From contig JAJXZR010000018.1 of assembly GCA_021779915.1 (NCBI GenBank), forward strand, positions 1 to 42,113: a stretch of DNA of 42,113 nucleotides. Reading direction: 5' to 3'. The DNA is from a bacterium. Its GTDB lineage: Bacteria; Patescibacteriota; Minisyncoccia; CAIUEV01. This document shows, one piece after another, positions 9,219-18,216 of this stretch (positions within the stretch are counted from its first letter, which is position 1; each line of letters starts with the position of its first letter). Position numbers and translations under genes: made by a program. The notes under the pieces are model-generated. The model did not search any database, had not been told where the DNA came from, and saw nothing but the letters and a program-made list of their open reading frames with translations.

Positions 9219-10589
9219 TTAGGAATTGGATAAATTAGAAATTTTCTCGGCTTCTTCTTCCTTCTTTTTGTCTTCTAAAAATTTAACTAATTTGTCCTGT
9301 TCGATAATGTGTTGCACTCCCGAAACCTGATCTCGAATAATCACCGTGTCTTCAATCGCTTCCTTGTATCCAATAAGAAGCACCCAACGAATTTTTTCTT
9401 GTTTAGCGATTCTAAGCTGAGTTCTAAGACTAGTCTTGGTAAAGGCCTCTTTAACATAATAACCGGCTTCCCAAAGTTTTTCAAAAAGCTGAAGAGCCTT
9501 GTGACGCGACTTATCTCCTAATTGGGCGAGAAAAACAAACGGCTTCTCAGACTTTTTCTTTTTCTTTTTTAATAATTCAGCTACCACTCTATCCATTCCC
9601 AGAGCAAAACCAACGGCCGGAGTAAATTTGCCCCCAAACTCCTCAACCAAATGGTCATATCTGCCACCACCCCCCAAGGCATTCTGTCTTCTTACCTCAT
9701 CTCCTTCTCTCCAAAACTCAAAGACTGTGTGTGTGTAGTAATCTAATCCCCGTACAAGCCGAGTGTTGATTCTATAGGGAATCTGAAGAGCATCAAGATA
9801 TTCTTGAACTTCTTTAAAATGTTTATTGCAGGCTTTACAGAGATTATCCATAATTAAAGGCGCATCTTTCAATTCTTCCTGGCAACTTTCTTCCTTACAA
9901 TCAAAAACCCGAAGGGGATTTTTCTTAGCTCTTATCTGACAATTTTCACACAATTTGGGTTTGACTCTGGCAAAATATCTTTTCAGCTGTTTATAAAATT
10001 CCCTTTGGCAATCCCGGCAACCCAAGGAATTGATTTCTAAAACTATATTCTCCAGTTCCAGTTTTCGAAAAATATAAAACGCAATTTGAATAAGCTGAGC
10101 CTCAGCAATAGGATACTCCACGCCAATCATTTCAAAATCCAACTGATGGGACTCCCGATACCTGCCTTCTTGCGGTCTTTCGTAACGAAAGATACTTCCC
10201 ATTGTGTAAAGCTTTACCGGATGTCTTAAACTCTGCATCCCATCTTCAAGATAAGCTCTGACGATTCCGGGTGTAATCTCCGGCCGAAGAGTAACTTTGT
10301 CTTCTCCTTGAGTAACAAAATTATACATTTCTTTATTGAGCACCCCGACTCCGTCATCGTTTGTTACTTTTTGAAAAAGGGAACTGTGCTCTAAAATAGG
10401 TGTTTCCAGATAGTTAAAATCAAACATTTTTCCCACCTCGTGAATCATTTGAGTAAATTTGACCCATTCTTCCGCTTCATTTTTGCAAATATCCCTCATC
10501 CCTCTAAGTGTTTGCAAGGAAAAATGTTCGCTCTGTCTTTTTTTAACAACTTCTTCCGCTTGTCTCTGACGCAATTTTCTTCGGCCCAT
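9219..10589 (-). CDS. hisS: Histidine--tRNA ligase
   Basis: LRGMRDI, TLRPEITPGIVRAY, FRYERPQEGRYRESHQLDFEMIG, LVRGLDYYTHTVFEFW. Confidence 0.95.
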   Translation of the reverse strand: MGRRKLRQRQAEEVVKKRQSEHFSLQTLRGMRDICKNEAEEWVKFTQMIHEVGKMFDFNYLETPILEHSSLFQKVTNDDGVGVLNKEMYNFVTQGEDKVTLRPEITPGIVRAYLEDGMQSLRHPVKLYTMGSIFRYERPQEGRYRESHQLDFEMIGVEYPIAEAQLIQIAFYIFRKLELENIVLEINSLGCRDCQREFYKQLKRYFARVKPKLCENCQIRAKKNPLRVFDCKEESCQEELKDAPLIMDNLCKACNKHFKEVQEYLDALQIPYRINTRLVRGLDYYTHTVFEFWREGDEVRRQNALGGGGRYDHLVEEFGGKFTPAVGFALGMDRVVAELLKKKKKKSEKPFVFLAQLGDKSRHKALQLFEKLWEAGYYVKEAFTKTSLRTQLRIAKQEKIRWVLLIGYKEAIEDTVIIRDQVSGVQHIIEQDKLVKFLEDKKKEEEAEKISNLSNS

Positions 10590-10652
10590 AATATTAGTTT
10601 ATCAAGTTATAAAGTTTGTAAAGTTATAAAGTAAATCACCTCATACGCATTA

Positions 10653-10753
10653 GCTATTATCCAGGATTCGGATAGTTTTATTTTCAAACTATGATTTTCT
10701 TGTAGGAAATCCCTTAGTTTGAAAATAAAACCATCCGAATCCTGGATAATAGC
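10653..10753. repeat. Long palindrome: 39-bp arms (one mismatch) and 23-nt asymmetric loop
   Basis: gctattatccaggattcggatagttttattttcaaacta / tgattttcttgtaggaaatccct / tagtttgaaaataaaaccatccgaatcctggataatagc. Confidence 0.97.
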
Positions 10754-10782
10754 GGTGGAAACGGACTCAATAAAATTAAGTT

Positions 10783-11340
10783 CTATATCTTTATAATCTC
10801 TTCTTCCTTCCTATCTGCAATTTCGGTTAGTTCATTATTATACTTGTCCACGATTTTTTGCAAATCTTCTTTAGCTTTAAATTTATCATCCTCGGAAATT
10901 TTCTTCTCTTCTTCCATCTTTTTTATGTCATCCCAAACCTCTTCTCGCATCTGTTTAATGGAAATTTTTGATTTCTCTTTCTCTTTGTTCAGAAGTTTGA
11001 CTAATTCCATTCTTCTTTCTTCCGTCATCGCAGGTAGGGTTATTCTTATGGATTCTCCGTCATTCTGGGGATTAACTTTGAGATCCGACTCACCAATTGC
11101 CTTATCTATACTGACAAGATCATCTTTATTCCAAGGTGAAATCACAATCATTCGCGGTTCCGGAATGTTAATAGAAGCTATCTGTTTAATCGGCGATTTA
11201 CTCCCGTAATAATCAACCATAATGTTTTCCACCAAAACTGGCGTCGCTCGCCCAGTATGGAATTTCTTAATCTCTTCCTTGAAAACGGCCACTGATTTTT
11301 GCATACTGGTTTCGAGATTTTTGAGAAGGGGTTGATACAT
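10783..11340 (-). CDS. frr: Ribosome recycling factor
   Basis: HTGRATPVLVENIMVDYYGSKSPIKQIASI, RITLPAMTEERR. Confidence 0.95.
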   Translation of the reverse strand: MYQPLLKNLETSMQKSVAVFKEEIKKFHTGRATPVLVENIMVDYYGSKSPIKQIASINIPEPRMIVISPWNKDDLVSIDKAIGESDLKVNPQNDGESIRITLPAMTEERRMELVKLLNKEKEKSKISIKQMREEVWDDIKKMEEEKKISEDDKFKAKEDLQKIVDKYNNELTEIADRKEEEIIKI

Positions 11341-11344
11341 AAAC

Positions 11345-11474
11345 GAGTTTTTAAAGTTAGAAAGTTTATAAAGTTTATAAAGTTAAAAAAAGAATTTTCC
11401 TATAAGATTTCTTTATGAACTTTATGAACTTTATGAACTTTATGAACTTTATGAACTTTATGAACTTTATGAAC
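11345..11474. repeat. Inverted array of 9-bp words (AGTTTATAA / TTTATGAAC x7)
   Basis: agtttataaagtttataaagtt ... ctttatgaactttatgaac(x7); same array as 15-77. Confidence 0.9.
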
Positions 11475-12127
11475 TAATATATTATCCCGTGCAACGCATC
11501 GGCCAAACCGTAAAAAAGAAGCGTAATGGAATCAATTAGACCAAAAAAAATACCGCCGTTTAACTGAGTTAGGAAAAACAGCAACAAGATTATCGGACCA
11601 TAACTTTCAAGATTTCTTTTAAAATTTTCATAAGAAGGAGGCAATAAATCAAAAAGTATTTTGGATCCATCTAGTGGAGGAATAGGAATTAAATTAAAAA
11701 CCCCCAAAAGCACGCTGAATCTTATGATTGTTAGCAATAAAGTATTAAGGTTAAAAACTCCGAAAGTTCGAAGGGATTCCGGCAAAAGGGCAGATATAAC
11801 AGCTAAAATCAAGGCCAAAAGAAGATTGGAAAGAGGTCCCGCCAAGCTGACAATCGTCTCTCCGTAACGATGTTTAAGATTGAAAGGATTGACTGGAACC
11901 GGCTTCCCCCAACCGATTCCTGCAATAAGAAGCAAAATCGTGCCGAACAAATCCAAATGAGCTATTGGATTTAAAGTCATTCTTCCTTCGTATTTAGCAG
12001 TCGGATCGCCTAGTTTATAAGCGGCATAAGCATGGGCAAATTCGTGAATCGGCAGAATAATACCGATTATTATCAGTATTACAATCAAGTGAGGCAGAAA
12101 CAAGTCGGGCTGGAATATTTGAAACAT
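11474..12127 (-). CDS. Site-2 protease family (M50) membrane metalloprotease
   Basis: PIHEFAHAYAAYKLGDPTA (HExxH) and NLIPIPPLDGSKIL motif. Confidence 0.92.
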   Translation of the reverse strand: MFQIFQPDLFLPHLIVILIIIGIILPIHEFAHAYAAYKLGDPTAKYEGRMTLNPIAHLDLFGTILLLIAGIGWGKPVPVNPFNLKHRYGETIVSLAGPLSNLLLALILAVISALLPESLRTFGVFNLNTLLLTIIRFSVLLGVFNLIPIPPLDGSKILFDLLPPSYENFKRNLESYGPIILLLFFLTQLNGGIFFGLIDSITLLFYGLADALHGIIY

Positions 12128-12220
12128 TGATATAATTATATTTATTACTCTGTTCGTTTTTACAAATTCAGATTAACTCAAAAGGGAAGGAAAGTCAAAG
12201 AAAAGAAAAATACAGTTATA

Positions 12221-12359
12221 TGTCATCCCGGGCTTGAACCGGGATCCAGTTAGACTAATTGAATGTTATTTTGATGTGTATTTTAAAAAACGGAACAAAA
12301 AAGCATTTCAAGAGAATAAGAATATTCTTTTGGATCCCGGCTCGGAGGCCGGGATGACA
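12221..12359. repeat. Interspersed palindromic element, short type
   Basis: tgtcatcccgggcttgaaccgggatccag ... ggatcccggctcggaggccgggatgaca. Confidence 0.95.
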
Positions 12360-12374
12360 CACTTACTTCAAAAA

Positions 12375-13463
12375 TTAATAAATAAATCCTCTAATAAACC
12401 CTGATTTATAGCTAATCGTCCGCTTGCTGACCACTCCAAAGCCTCGATAATTCATCTCAGAAATAGTCATCATTTCTCCTTTTACGCTTTCAACGATGGC
12501 AACATGTCCATACCCACTTTCTCCCGAAACCATTATAGCTCCTGGTCTGGGGACTCTTCCAGTGCTAGCTCCAAAAGCCTTGGCATGATAAAGCCAGGTT
12601 CCAGCATTTCCTCCCCAAGGAACATGCCTTCTGGAGGCAACGTACCAAGTACACCAACCCCAAGGGAATTGATGGGCGGAACTGGAATAATATTGTTTGT
12701 TAAACTGTCTGGTCGGAGTTTGAGTGGTTGTCGTGCCGGTCGTTCCTGCGCCTGTAGTTCCAGAAGCCACTCGAGTGGAAACCTGGGGCTCATCAATAGA
12801 GCCATCGGGAATTACAATTTTGTCGCCTTCTTTCAGCTCCCCATTGGCTGGAAGATCGTTGAAGGCGATAATTTCACTCACTTTTGCATTATATTTTTTC
12901 GCTACGGATTCAATCGTATCTCCTGATTTAACTGTGTGAGTTACCCCGGTAACCGGTAAAATAAACAATTGGTCTCCTGGATGGATCATGTCTGCATTAT
13001 TAAGATCGTTGGCCCACAAAATGGTGTTGGAGGTAATATTATACTTCTGGGCAATTGAACCCAGCGTATCTCCGTCTTGCACTACATACAAATAAACGTC
13101 TTGCCCCGAATCGACAAATTCTTCCGGAGTAGGATTGGTAATCCCCATAACTGCTTGATTAACCACTGTGGCTTTCTCTCCCTCTTTTTTTAGCCTTGCC
13201 ATCTCTTCAGGCGAGATTGCTTGGGAAGCATCAGCTATCGGAGCAAGAGCCAGGGAATGAAAAACTGTTGAAGGTTCATAGTAAGTGTCTGAAAGCATAA
13301 CAGAATCATCTTGGGGATTTTCCCAATTCAAAAAGCTATAGGGATATTTGCTAGTAAGATTAGTTCCTGCCACAGCCAAAGCACACAAAACAACAACTAC
13401 CCGAGTGACTTGAACTCGGCTCCAATCCGCTCTTTTGCGAATATATGGACCAACAAATACCAC
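12375..13463 (-). CDS. Secreted peptidoglycan hydrolase: TM + two LysM + CHAP domain
   Basis: LysM VVQDGDTLGSIAQKYNITSNTILWANDL and HTVKSGDTIESVAKKYNAKVSEIIAFNDL; CHAP WGWCTWYVASRR...GHVAIVESV. Start uncertain: the frame stays open and charged upstream of the annotated GTG. Confidence 0.9.
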   Translation of the reverse strand: MVFVGPYIRKRADWSRVQVTRVVVVLCALAVAGTNLTSKYPYSFLNWENPQDDSVMLSDTYYEPSTVFHSLALAPIADASQAISPEEMARLKKEGEKATVVNQAVMGITNPTPEEFVDSGQDVYLYVVQDGDTLGSIAQKYNITSNTILWANDLNNADMIHPGDQLFILPVTGVTHTVKSGDTIESVAKKYNAKVSEIIAFNDLPANGELKEGDKIVIPDGSIDEPQVSTRVASGTTGAGTTGTTTTQTPTRQFNKQYYSSSAHQFPWGWCTWYVASRRHVPWGGNAGTWLYHAKAFGASTGRVPRPGAIMVSGESGYGHVAIVESVKGEMMTISEMNYRGFGVVSKRTISYKSGFIRGFIY

Positions 13464-13601
13464 TATTTTTTTTTGAGTTTTCTTGCTCTGTCCGTAAATG
13501 AACCGAATCCAGTCGAATATTTTAGCATAACGATATCTCTTGGCTCTTTTCTCTTCTCCTTCCAGTTTTTGCTGTTCTTCTTGGTTACTAATAACGATAT
13601 T

Positions 13602-13734
13602 AGTTAAAAGTTGAAAGTTAAAAGTTGAAAGTTAAAAGTTGAAAGTTAGGAACTAAATTTTGCTTACATTTTGATTGAATGTCGCCAAAGGCGACTCTAA
13701 AACTTTGCACTTTTAACTTTATACTTTTGACTTA
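13602..13734. repeat. Inverted-repeat element of family H2 (single GC hairpin retained)
   Basis: gttaaaagttgaaagtt arrays, gattgaat + gtcgccaaaggcgac (13681-13695), cacttttaactttatactttt. Confidence 0.8.
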
Positions 13735-13867
13735 TAGACTTGTATCATAGTTTTTTTTCTTGACAAGAGAAGGGGGAATTAATTTCCAATTTCTAATTTC
13801 TAATTTCTAAACAATTTTCAATTTAATAATTCTATAATCTTCAAACAAGGTAAACCTTGAAGTTACG

Positions 13868-14017
13868 TGTCATCCCCGGCTTATCGACCGGGGATCCAGG
13901 AGGACAATGTTAATCTAATAAAATCTTAATCTGTTTAATTTTTTAACAATACACATTAAAATAATATTCATTAGATTAATAAATTTCTCCTGGATCCTCG
14001 CTTTCGCAAGGATGACA
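13868..14017. repeat. Interspersed palindromic element, short type, nested in AT-rich inverted repeat (~13780-14080)
   Basis: tgtcatccccggcttatcgaccggggatccagg ... cctggatcctcgctttcgcaaggatgaca; flanks aatttctaatttctaa / attagaaatt. Confidence 0.92.
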
Positions 14018-14077
14018 CGCCCCTATCGTTTTACTTTGTTTAAAAAATTATAAAATTAAATCATTGAAAATTAGAAA

Positions 14078-14662
14078 TTATTTCCCTTTCTTCCTAAACA
14101 CCGTCACCGTCTTTACTTCTCCATTTGGAATGGTGTGAATAGCATCTTTCTTCTTGGTAATTAAAATCGTTCTTCGAAGAGTGATTTTTTGGACTTTCCC
14201 ATCAAGACCAGCGATTTTAACATCATCCCCTTCACAGTATTGGCCTTCAAATAAAATAAAAAAACCTCCGATAATATCCTTGATGATTGCTTGAGACCCA
14301 AGACCGATGACTAGTCCAACAATCCCCGCTCCGGTAAGGATGGGACTGATATTGAAATTAAGCTCAGAAAGAACGAATAACAACAAGGAAAAAATAATTA
14401 CAGTTCCACCGATACTGTCAAAAAACAAGATCCATCCTCTTATTTGTTTCTCCCTCTTTTCAGTCTTAATCCCAGGAAGAATGGCATTGACAAAAACTCC
14501 TCTCAAAACGTGTCTTACAAAACGATAAAAGATCCAATAGGCAATAAGTGCAACTAAAACAGCCACAAAAATCCTGACCGTTTGCTCACTAAGAAAATAG
14601 TCGTTTATAATAGCTTGGGTTAAATTGCTATTCATTATTAAATTTGAAATATAAAAATACAT
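14078..14662 (-). CDS. Small MscS-family mechanosensitive channel
   Basis: GAGIVGLVIGLGSQAIIKDIIGGFFILFEGQYCEGDDVKIAGLDGKVQKITLRRTILITKKKDAIHTIPNGEV; likely start at internal MNSNLT. Confidence 0.9.
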   Translation of the reverse strand: MYFYISNLIMNSNLTQAIINDYFLSEQTVRIFVAVLVALIAYWIFYRFVRHVLRGVFVNAILPGIKTEKREKQIRGWILFFDSIGGTVIIFSLLLFVLSELNFNISPILTGAGIVGLVIGLGSQAIIKDIIGGFFILFEGQYCEGDDVKIAGLDGKVQKITLRRTILITKKKDAIHTIPNGEVKTVTVFRKKGK

Positions 14663-14689
14663 AGTGATTATAAAATTAGAATTTGAAAT

Positions 14690-15181
14690 TTGAAATTAAT
14701 CTTAATTCCCATGATTCTCGCTACTCACTTTATAGTCGGTGCCTCAGTCGCAAGCTTAACCGCGTCTCCCGAACTGCTCGTTTTCACACCGCTCGTTTCC
14801 CATTTTGTATTGGACAGCTTGCCTCACTGGGAATACATTGATTCGTTGGCAGACCTTAAAAAAAATAAAATAACAGTCACCCTCGACCTTTTAATCGGCC
14901 CTCTCCTGATTTTTGCTTTTACCTATTCAAACGCAATACCAAACACAAAAATTGCTTGGATTCTTTTTGGAGGATTGATGGGGGTGTTACCAGATGGAAT
15001 AGTTTTTATTGAGTATTTTCTCTTCCCTAAATCCATTTTCCTTAAAAAATTTGAATCTTTTCACCGATTTTTCCATTCGGAGAAAAAATTAAAAATCGGA
15101 GTGGGACTTCCATTACAAGTTCTAATTATTTTCCTTGCGATATTGATTATTATAGTTGCAAAAACTGTTGAAATGAGGTAA
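14690..15181 (+). CDS. Multi-TM membrane protein of unknown function
   Basis: Hydrophobic segments with conserved-looking His (ATHFIVGAS, HFVLDSLPHWEYID, HRFFHSEKK). Confidence 0.7.
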   Translation: MKLILIPMILATHFIVGASVASLTASPELLVFTPLVSHFVLDSLPHWEYIDSLADLKKNKITVTLDLLIGPLLIFAFTYSNAIPNTKIAWILFGGLMGVLPDGIVFIEYFLFPKSIFLKKFESFHRFFHSEKKLKIGVGLPLQVLIIFLAILIIIVAKTVEMR

Positions 15182-15185
15182 ACAC

Positions 15186-15320
15186 TTAATAAATGAAAAA
15201 TGTAAAAATCAAAATGGAAAATTATGGAGTCGCTTTGCGACAATCAATTAAATGTCTCCTATGGAGACACCTTAATTTTTCATTTTGATTTTTCCATTTT
15301 TCATTTTTTTCCATTTTTCA
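15186..15320. repeat. Inverted-repeat element of family H2 with two internal hairpins
   Basis: gtcgctttgcgac (15229-15241), aatcaattaaat spacer, gtctcctatggagac (15254-15268); outer arms aaaatcaaaatggaaa / catttttgatttt-like. Confidence 0.9.
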
Positions 15321-16633
15321 TGCGCAACTTCATCTTAAACAAAATTTTGGCTCCCTATCTTGCTTTTTGTGCTCGCAGAATTATTAAACTGAATCGCCCT
15401 ATTATCATCGGAATAACTGGAAGCGTTGGCAAATCCAGTGCGAAAGAAGCGATCTATACCGTTGTCAGCAAAAAGTTCAGAGCTAGAAAAAACAAAGGTA
15501 ATCTCAATAATGAAATAGGTCTTCCTCTCTCGGTTATTTCAGACGTGGAGCCCAAGGGAGACATTTTTAAATGGCTTGGCATAATTGCCAAAGGACTTTT
15601 GCTTTCCTTAAAAAGAGATCGTTTTTACCCAAAAATATTAATTCTGGAGATGGCAGTTGATCGACCGGGAGATATGGATTATTTAACTTCCATCGCTTCT
15701 CCAAAAATCGCTTTAATAACAGATATCGGTGTTTCCCACCTTGAGTTTTTCCATGACGAAAAACAAATTTTAAAAGAAAAAGCCAAAATATTTAAAAATA
15801 TTCCCAGAGACGGTCTTGCAATTTTTAATTTTGACAATGTTCATCTACGATCTTTAAAGAAAAAACTGAAAAAGCCTATTCTGACTTATGGTTTTCGTTC
15901 TACTTCGGATGTATTGGCGGAAGATTATAAGATTGGTTATTCACCTGAATTGGGAGAGGGAGTAAATATTGCCAAGGGAGTGAGCTTTAGGGTTAGCTAC
16001 AAAACTATCTTTTTGCCGGTGGTTTTACCAAATATAATTAGCAAGGCCCAGATTTACAGTGCGCTTTCTGGAATAGCTGTCGGCTTGCATTTAGGGATGA
16101 ACCTGGTCGAGATCACTGAGCAATTGAAAAATTTTACTCCTCTTCCCGGTAGAATGAGACTAATTCGAGGTAAATGGGGAAATTTAATTATCGACGACAC
16201 TTACAATTCGGCTCCAAACTCCCTAAAATCAGCCCTAGAAACTTTAGCTTTGATAAAATCTAAGAAAAAAACTGTTATTTTAGGAGATATGTTGGAACTT
16301 GGAAAAATCGAGTCTTCCGCTCATCGGGAAATAGGTCGATTATTGTTCTCTATCGCTAGCAAAGTAGTCCTAGTGGGAACCAGAATGCTAGAAACTCACA
16401 AGGAGCTCAAAAAACTTGGTTTTCCCAAAGATAAAATCCATCATTATCGATCGGTTACCGCTTTAATCCCAAAAATTCCTGCTATCATCGGCAAAGGAGA
16501 ATTAATCTTGGTTAAAGGCTCCCAGGGATTGCGCATGGAAAAGGCAGTTGAGGAACTGGTTCCACAAAAATCCCAAAAATTACTAGCCAGGCAGGATAAA
16601 TATTGGAAGAGGAAGAAAGTGAGAGAGGTTTAA
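15320..16633 (+). CDS. murF: Mur ligase family, MurF-like (UDP-MurNAc-tripeptide--D-Ala-D-Ala ligase)
   Basis: ITGSVGKSSAKEAIYTVVSKKF P-loop, KNKGNLNNEIGLPLSV, LILEMAVDRPGDMDYL, DDTYNSAPNSLKSALETL. ORF track starts at 15224 inside the repeat; ATG 15320 preferred. Confidence 0.85.
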   Translation: MRNFILNKILAPYLAFCARRIIKLNRPIIIGITGSVGKSSAKEAIYTVVSKKFRARKNKGNLNNEIGLPLSVISDVEPKGDIFKWLGIIAKGLLLSLKRDRFYPKILILEMAVDRPGDMDYLTSIASPKIALITDIGVSHLEFFHDEKQILKEKAKIFKNIPRDGLAIFNFDNVHLRSLKKKLKKPILTYGFRSTSDVLAEDYKIGYSPELGEGVNIAKGVSFRVSYKTIFLPVVLPNIISKAQIYSALSGIAVGLHLGMNLVEITEQLKNFTPLPGRMRLIRGKWGNLIIDDTYNSAPNSLKSALETLALIKSKKKTVILGDMLELGKIESSAHREIGRLLFSIASKVVLVGTRMLETHKELKKLGFPKDKIHHYRSVTALIPKIPAIIGKGELILVKGSQGLRMEKAVEELVPQKSQKLLARQDKYWKRKKVREV

Positions 16634-16667
16634 TAGAATTTTGTAAACAAAAAAATTTGCAACAACG

Positions 16668-16888
16668 TGTCATCCCCGGCATGTCGACCGGGGATCCAGT
16701 TAGACTCACTAATTATTCTAATTAACCTAATTAACCTAATTATTCTAAACAAAATCCCAAGGACCAATTTCCAATATTTATCTTTATTATTTGGTATTTG
16801 GTGCTTTTTTAGGTCAATTAGTATAATTAGGTTAATTAGAATAATTTTCTACCCTCCTGGATCCCCGGTCGACACGCCGGGGATGACA
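16668..16888. repeat. Interspersed palindromic element, long type, upstream of prfA
   Basis: tgtcatccccggcatgtcgaccggggatccag ... ggatccccggtcgacacgccggggatgaca. Confidence 0.95.
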
Positions 16889-16925
16889 CACAGTAGTAAA
16901 AATCTAAACTTTCTATCCATTCTCA

Positions 16926-17956
16926 TGTTTCAAGAAGAATACTCTCAGTTAAAATCCGAAATCTCCGAACTTGAAGAGAAGTTCAAAGATCCCAAAATCA
17001 CAGATAATTTGGAGCAAATGAGGGAATTGTCAAAAAGATATGGGGATGCCAAGGAACAATTTGAAATCATTGAACAATATTTAAACAAAAGCGAGGAATT
17101 GAATAACAATAAATTGTTGTTGCAATCTGAAAATGAGGAGGAAATGAAAACACTCTTGGAAGAAGAAATAAAAAGCTTAGAAGAAGAGATTCTGAGCTTG
17201 GAACGAAAAATAAAATTTTTACTTGTTCCTCCTGATCCTAATGACAGCCGAAACGTTATTTTGGAAATGAGAGCCGGCGCTGGAGGAGATGAGGCCTCGC
17301 TCTTTGCCTCTGATTTGTTTCGAACTTACGTAATTTATTCTGAGGAACAGGGTTGGAAAATAGAAATTTTGAGTGAACATCGTAACGAAATTGGTGGTTT
17401 CAAAGAAATAACTGCTCTCATTACTGGAAAAAATGTTTATCGATACCTCAAAAACGAGTCTGGGGTTCATCGAGTCCAGCGAATCCCCGCCACCGAAAAA
17501 AACGGTCGTATCCACACTTCCACCATAACCGTAGCGGTTTTACCGGAAGCAGAAGAAACGGAAATTGAGATCAAACAGGAAGATCTGCGCATTGATGTCT
17601 TTCGATCGTCTGGTCCCGGCGGGCAAAGTGTCAACATGACCGACTCTGCAGTCCGCCTCACCCACATTCCCAGCGGACTCGTTGTCAGTTGCCAAGACCA
17701 AAAATCCCAACACAAAAACAAGGAAAAAGCCATGAAGGTTTTGGCTTCAAGGCTTCTGGCTCTAGAAGAAGAAAAGAAACAGAAAGAAAGAGAAAGTCTT
17801 CGATCCGGACAAGTCGGTACCGGCGATCGCTCCGAAAAAATCCGCACTTATAACTACCCCCAAAATCGCATAACAGACCACCGTTTAAAGCAAAGTTGGT
17901 ATAATTTGGAAGAAATTATGGAAGGAAAAATGGGGGAGATTATTGGAAAATTTTGA
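16926..17956 (+). CDS. prfA: Peptide chain release factor 1
   Basis: GAGGDEASLFASDL, HRVQRIPATEKNGRIHTS (PAT codon-recognition motif), SSGPGGQSVNMTDSAVRLTH (GGQ); ORF track starts upstream in the repeat. Confidence 0.93.
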
Positions 17957-17981
17957 TGAATACTGATGCGCAAATATTCCG

Positions 17982-18194
17982 TGTCATCCCGGGCTTGACC
18001 CGGGATCCAAGAAAATAGAAAATTACTCTAATTAACCTAATTATACTAATTGACCTAAAAAAGCACCAAATACCAAACAATAAAAAATAGAAATTGGTTT
18101 TTGGTATTTGTTTAGAGTAATTAGATTAATTAGAATAATTAGAATAATTTAGTGAGTCTAACCTGGATCCCCGGTCGACACGCCGGGGATGACA
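17982..18194. repeat. Interspersed palindromic element, long type, inverted relative to 16668-16888
   Basis: Interior reads as reverse complement of the upstream copy (…aatttagtgagtctaacctggatcc). Confidence 0.93.
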
Positions 18195-18216
18195 CATTCT
18201 ATCTTTAATTTTGCAT

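Noticed and set aside
10653-10753. Integron attC site or transposon end
   Set aside because: No integrase/transposase nearby and no recognisable attC core sites; the arm-variable, loop-similar pattern does not match attC.
15224-15319. N-terminal extension of MurF-like ORF
   Set aside because: Encoded within the two-hairpin repeat (NVSYGDTLIFHFDF); start at 15320 better supported.
16667-16925. 86-aa N-terminal extension of prfA in ORF track
   Set aside because: Encoded by the repeat element; RF1 homology begins at ATG 16926.
16926-17956. Alternative genetic code (UGA recoding, known in some CPR lineages)
   Set aside because: prfA and A1/A2 genes end in TGA and the coding frames seen do not contain in-frame TGA; standard code fits.
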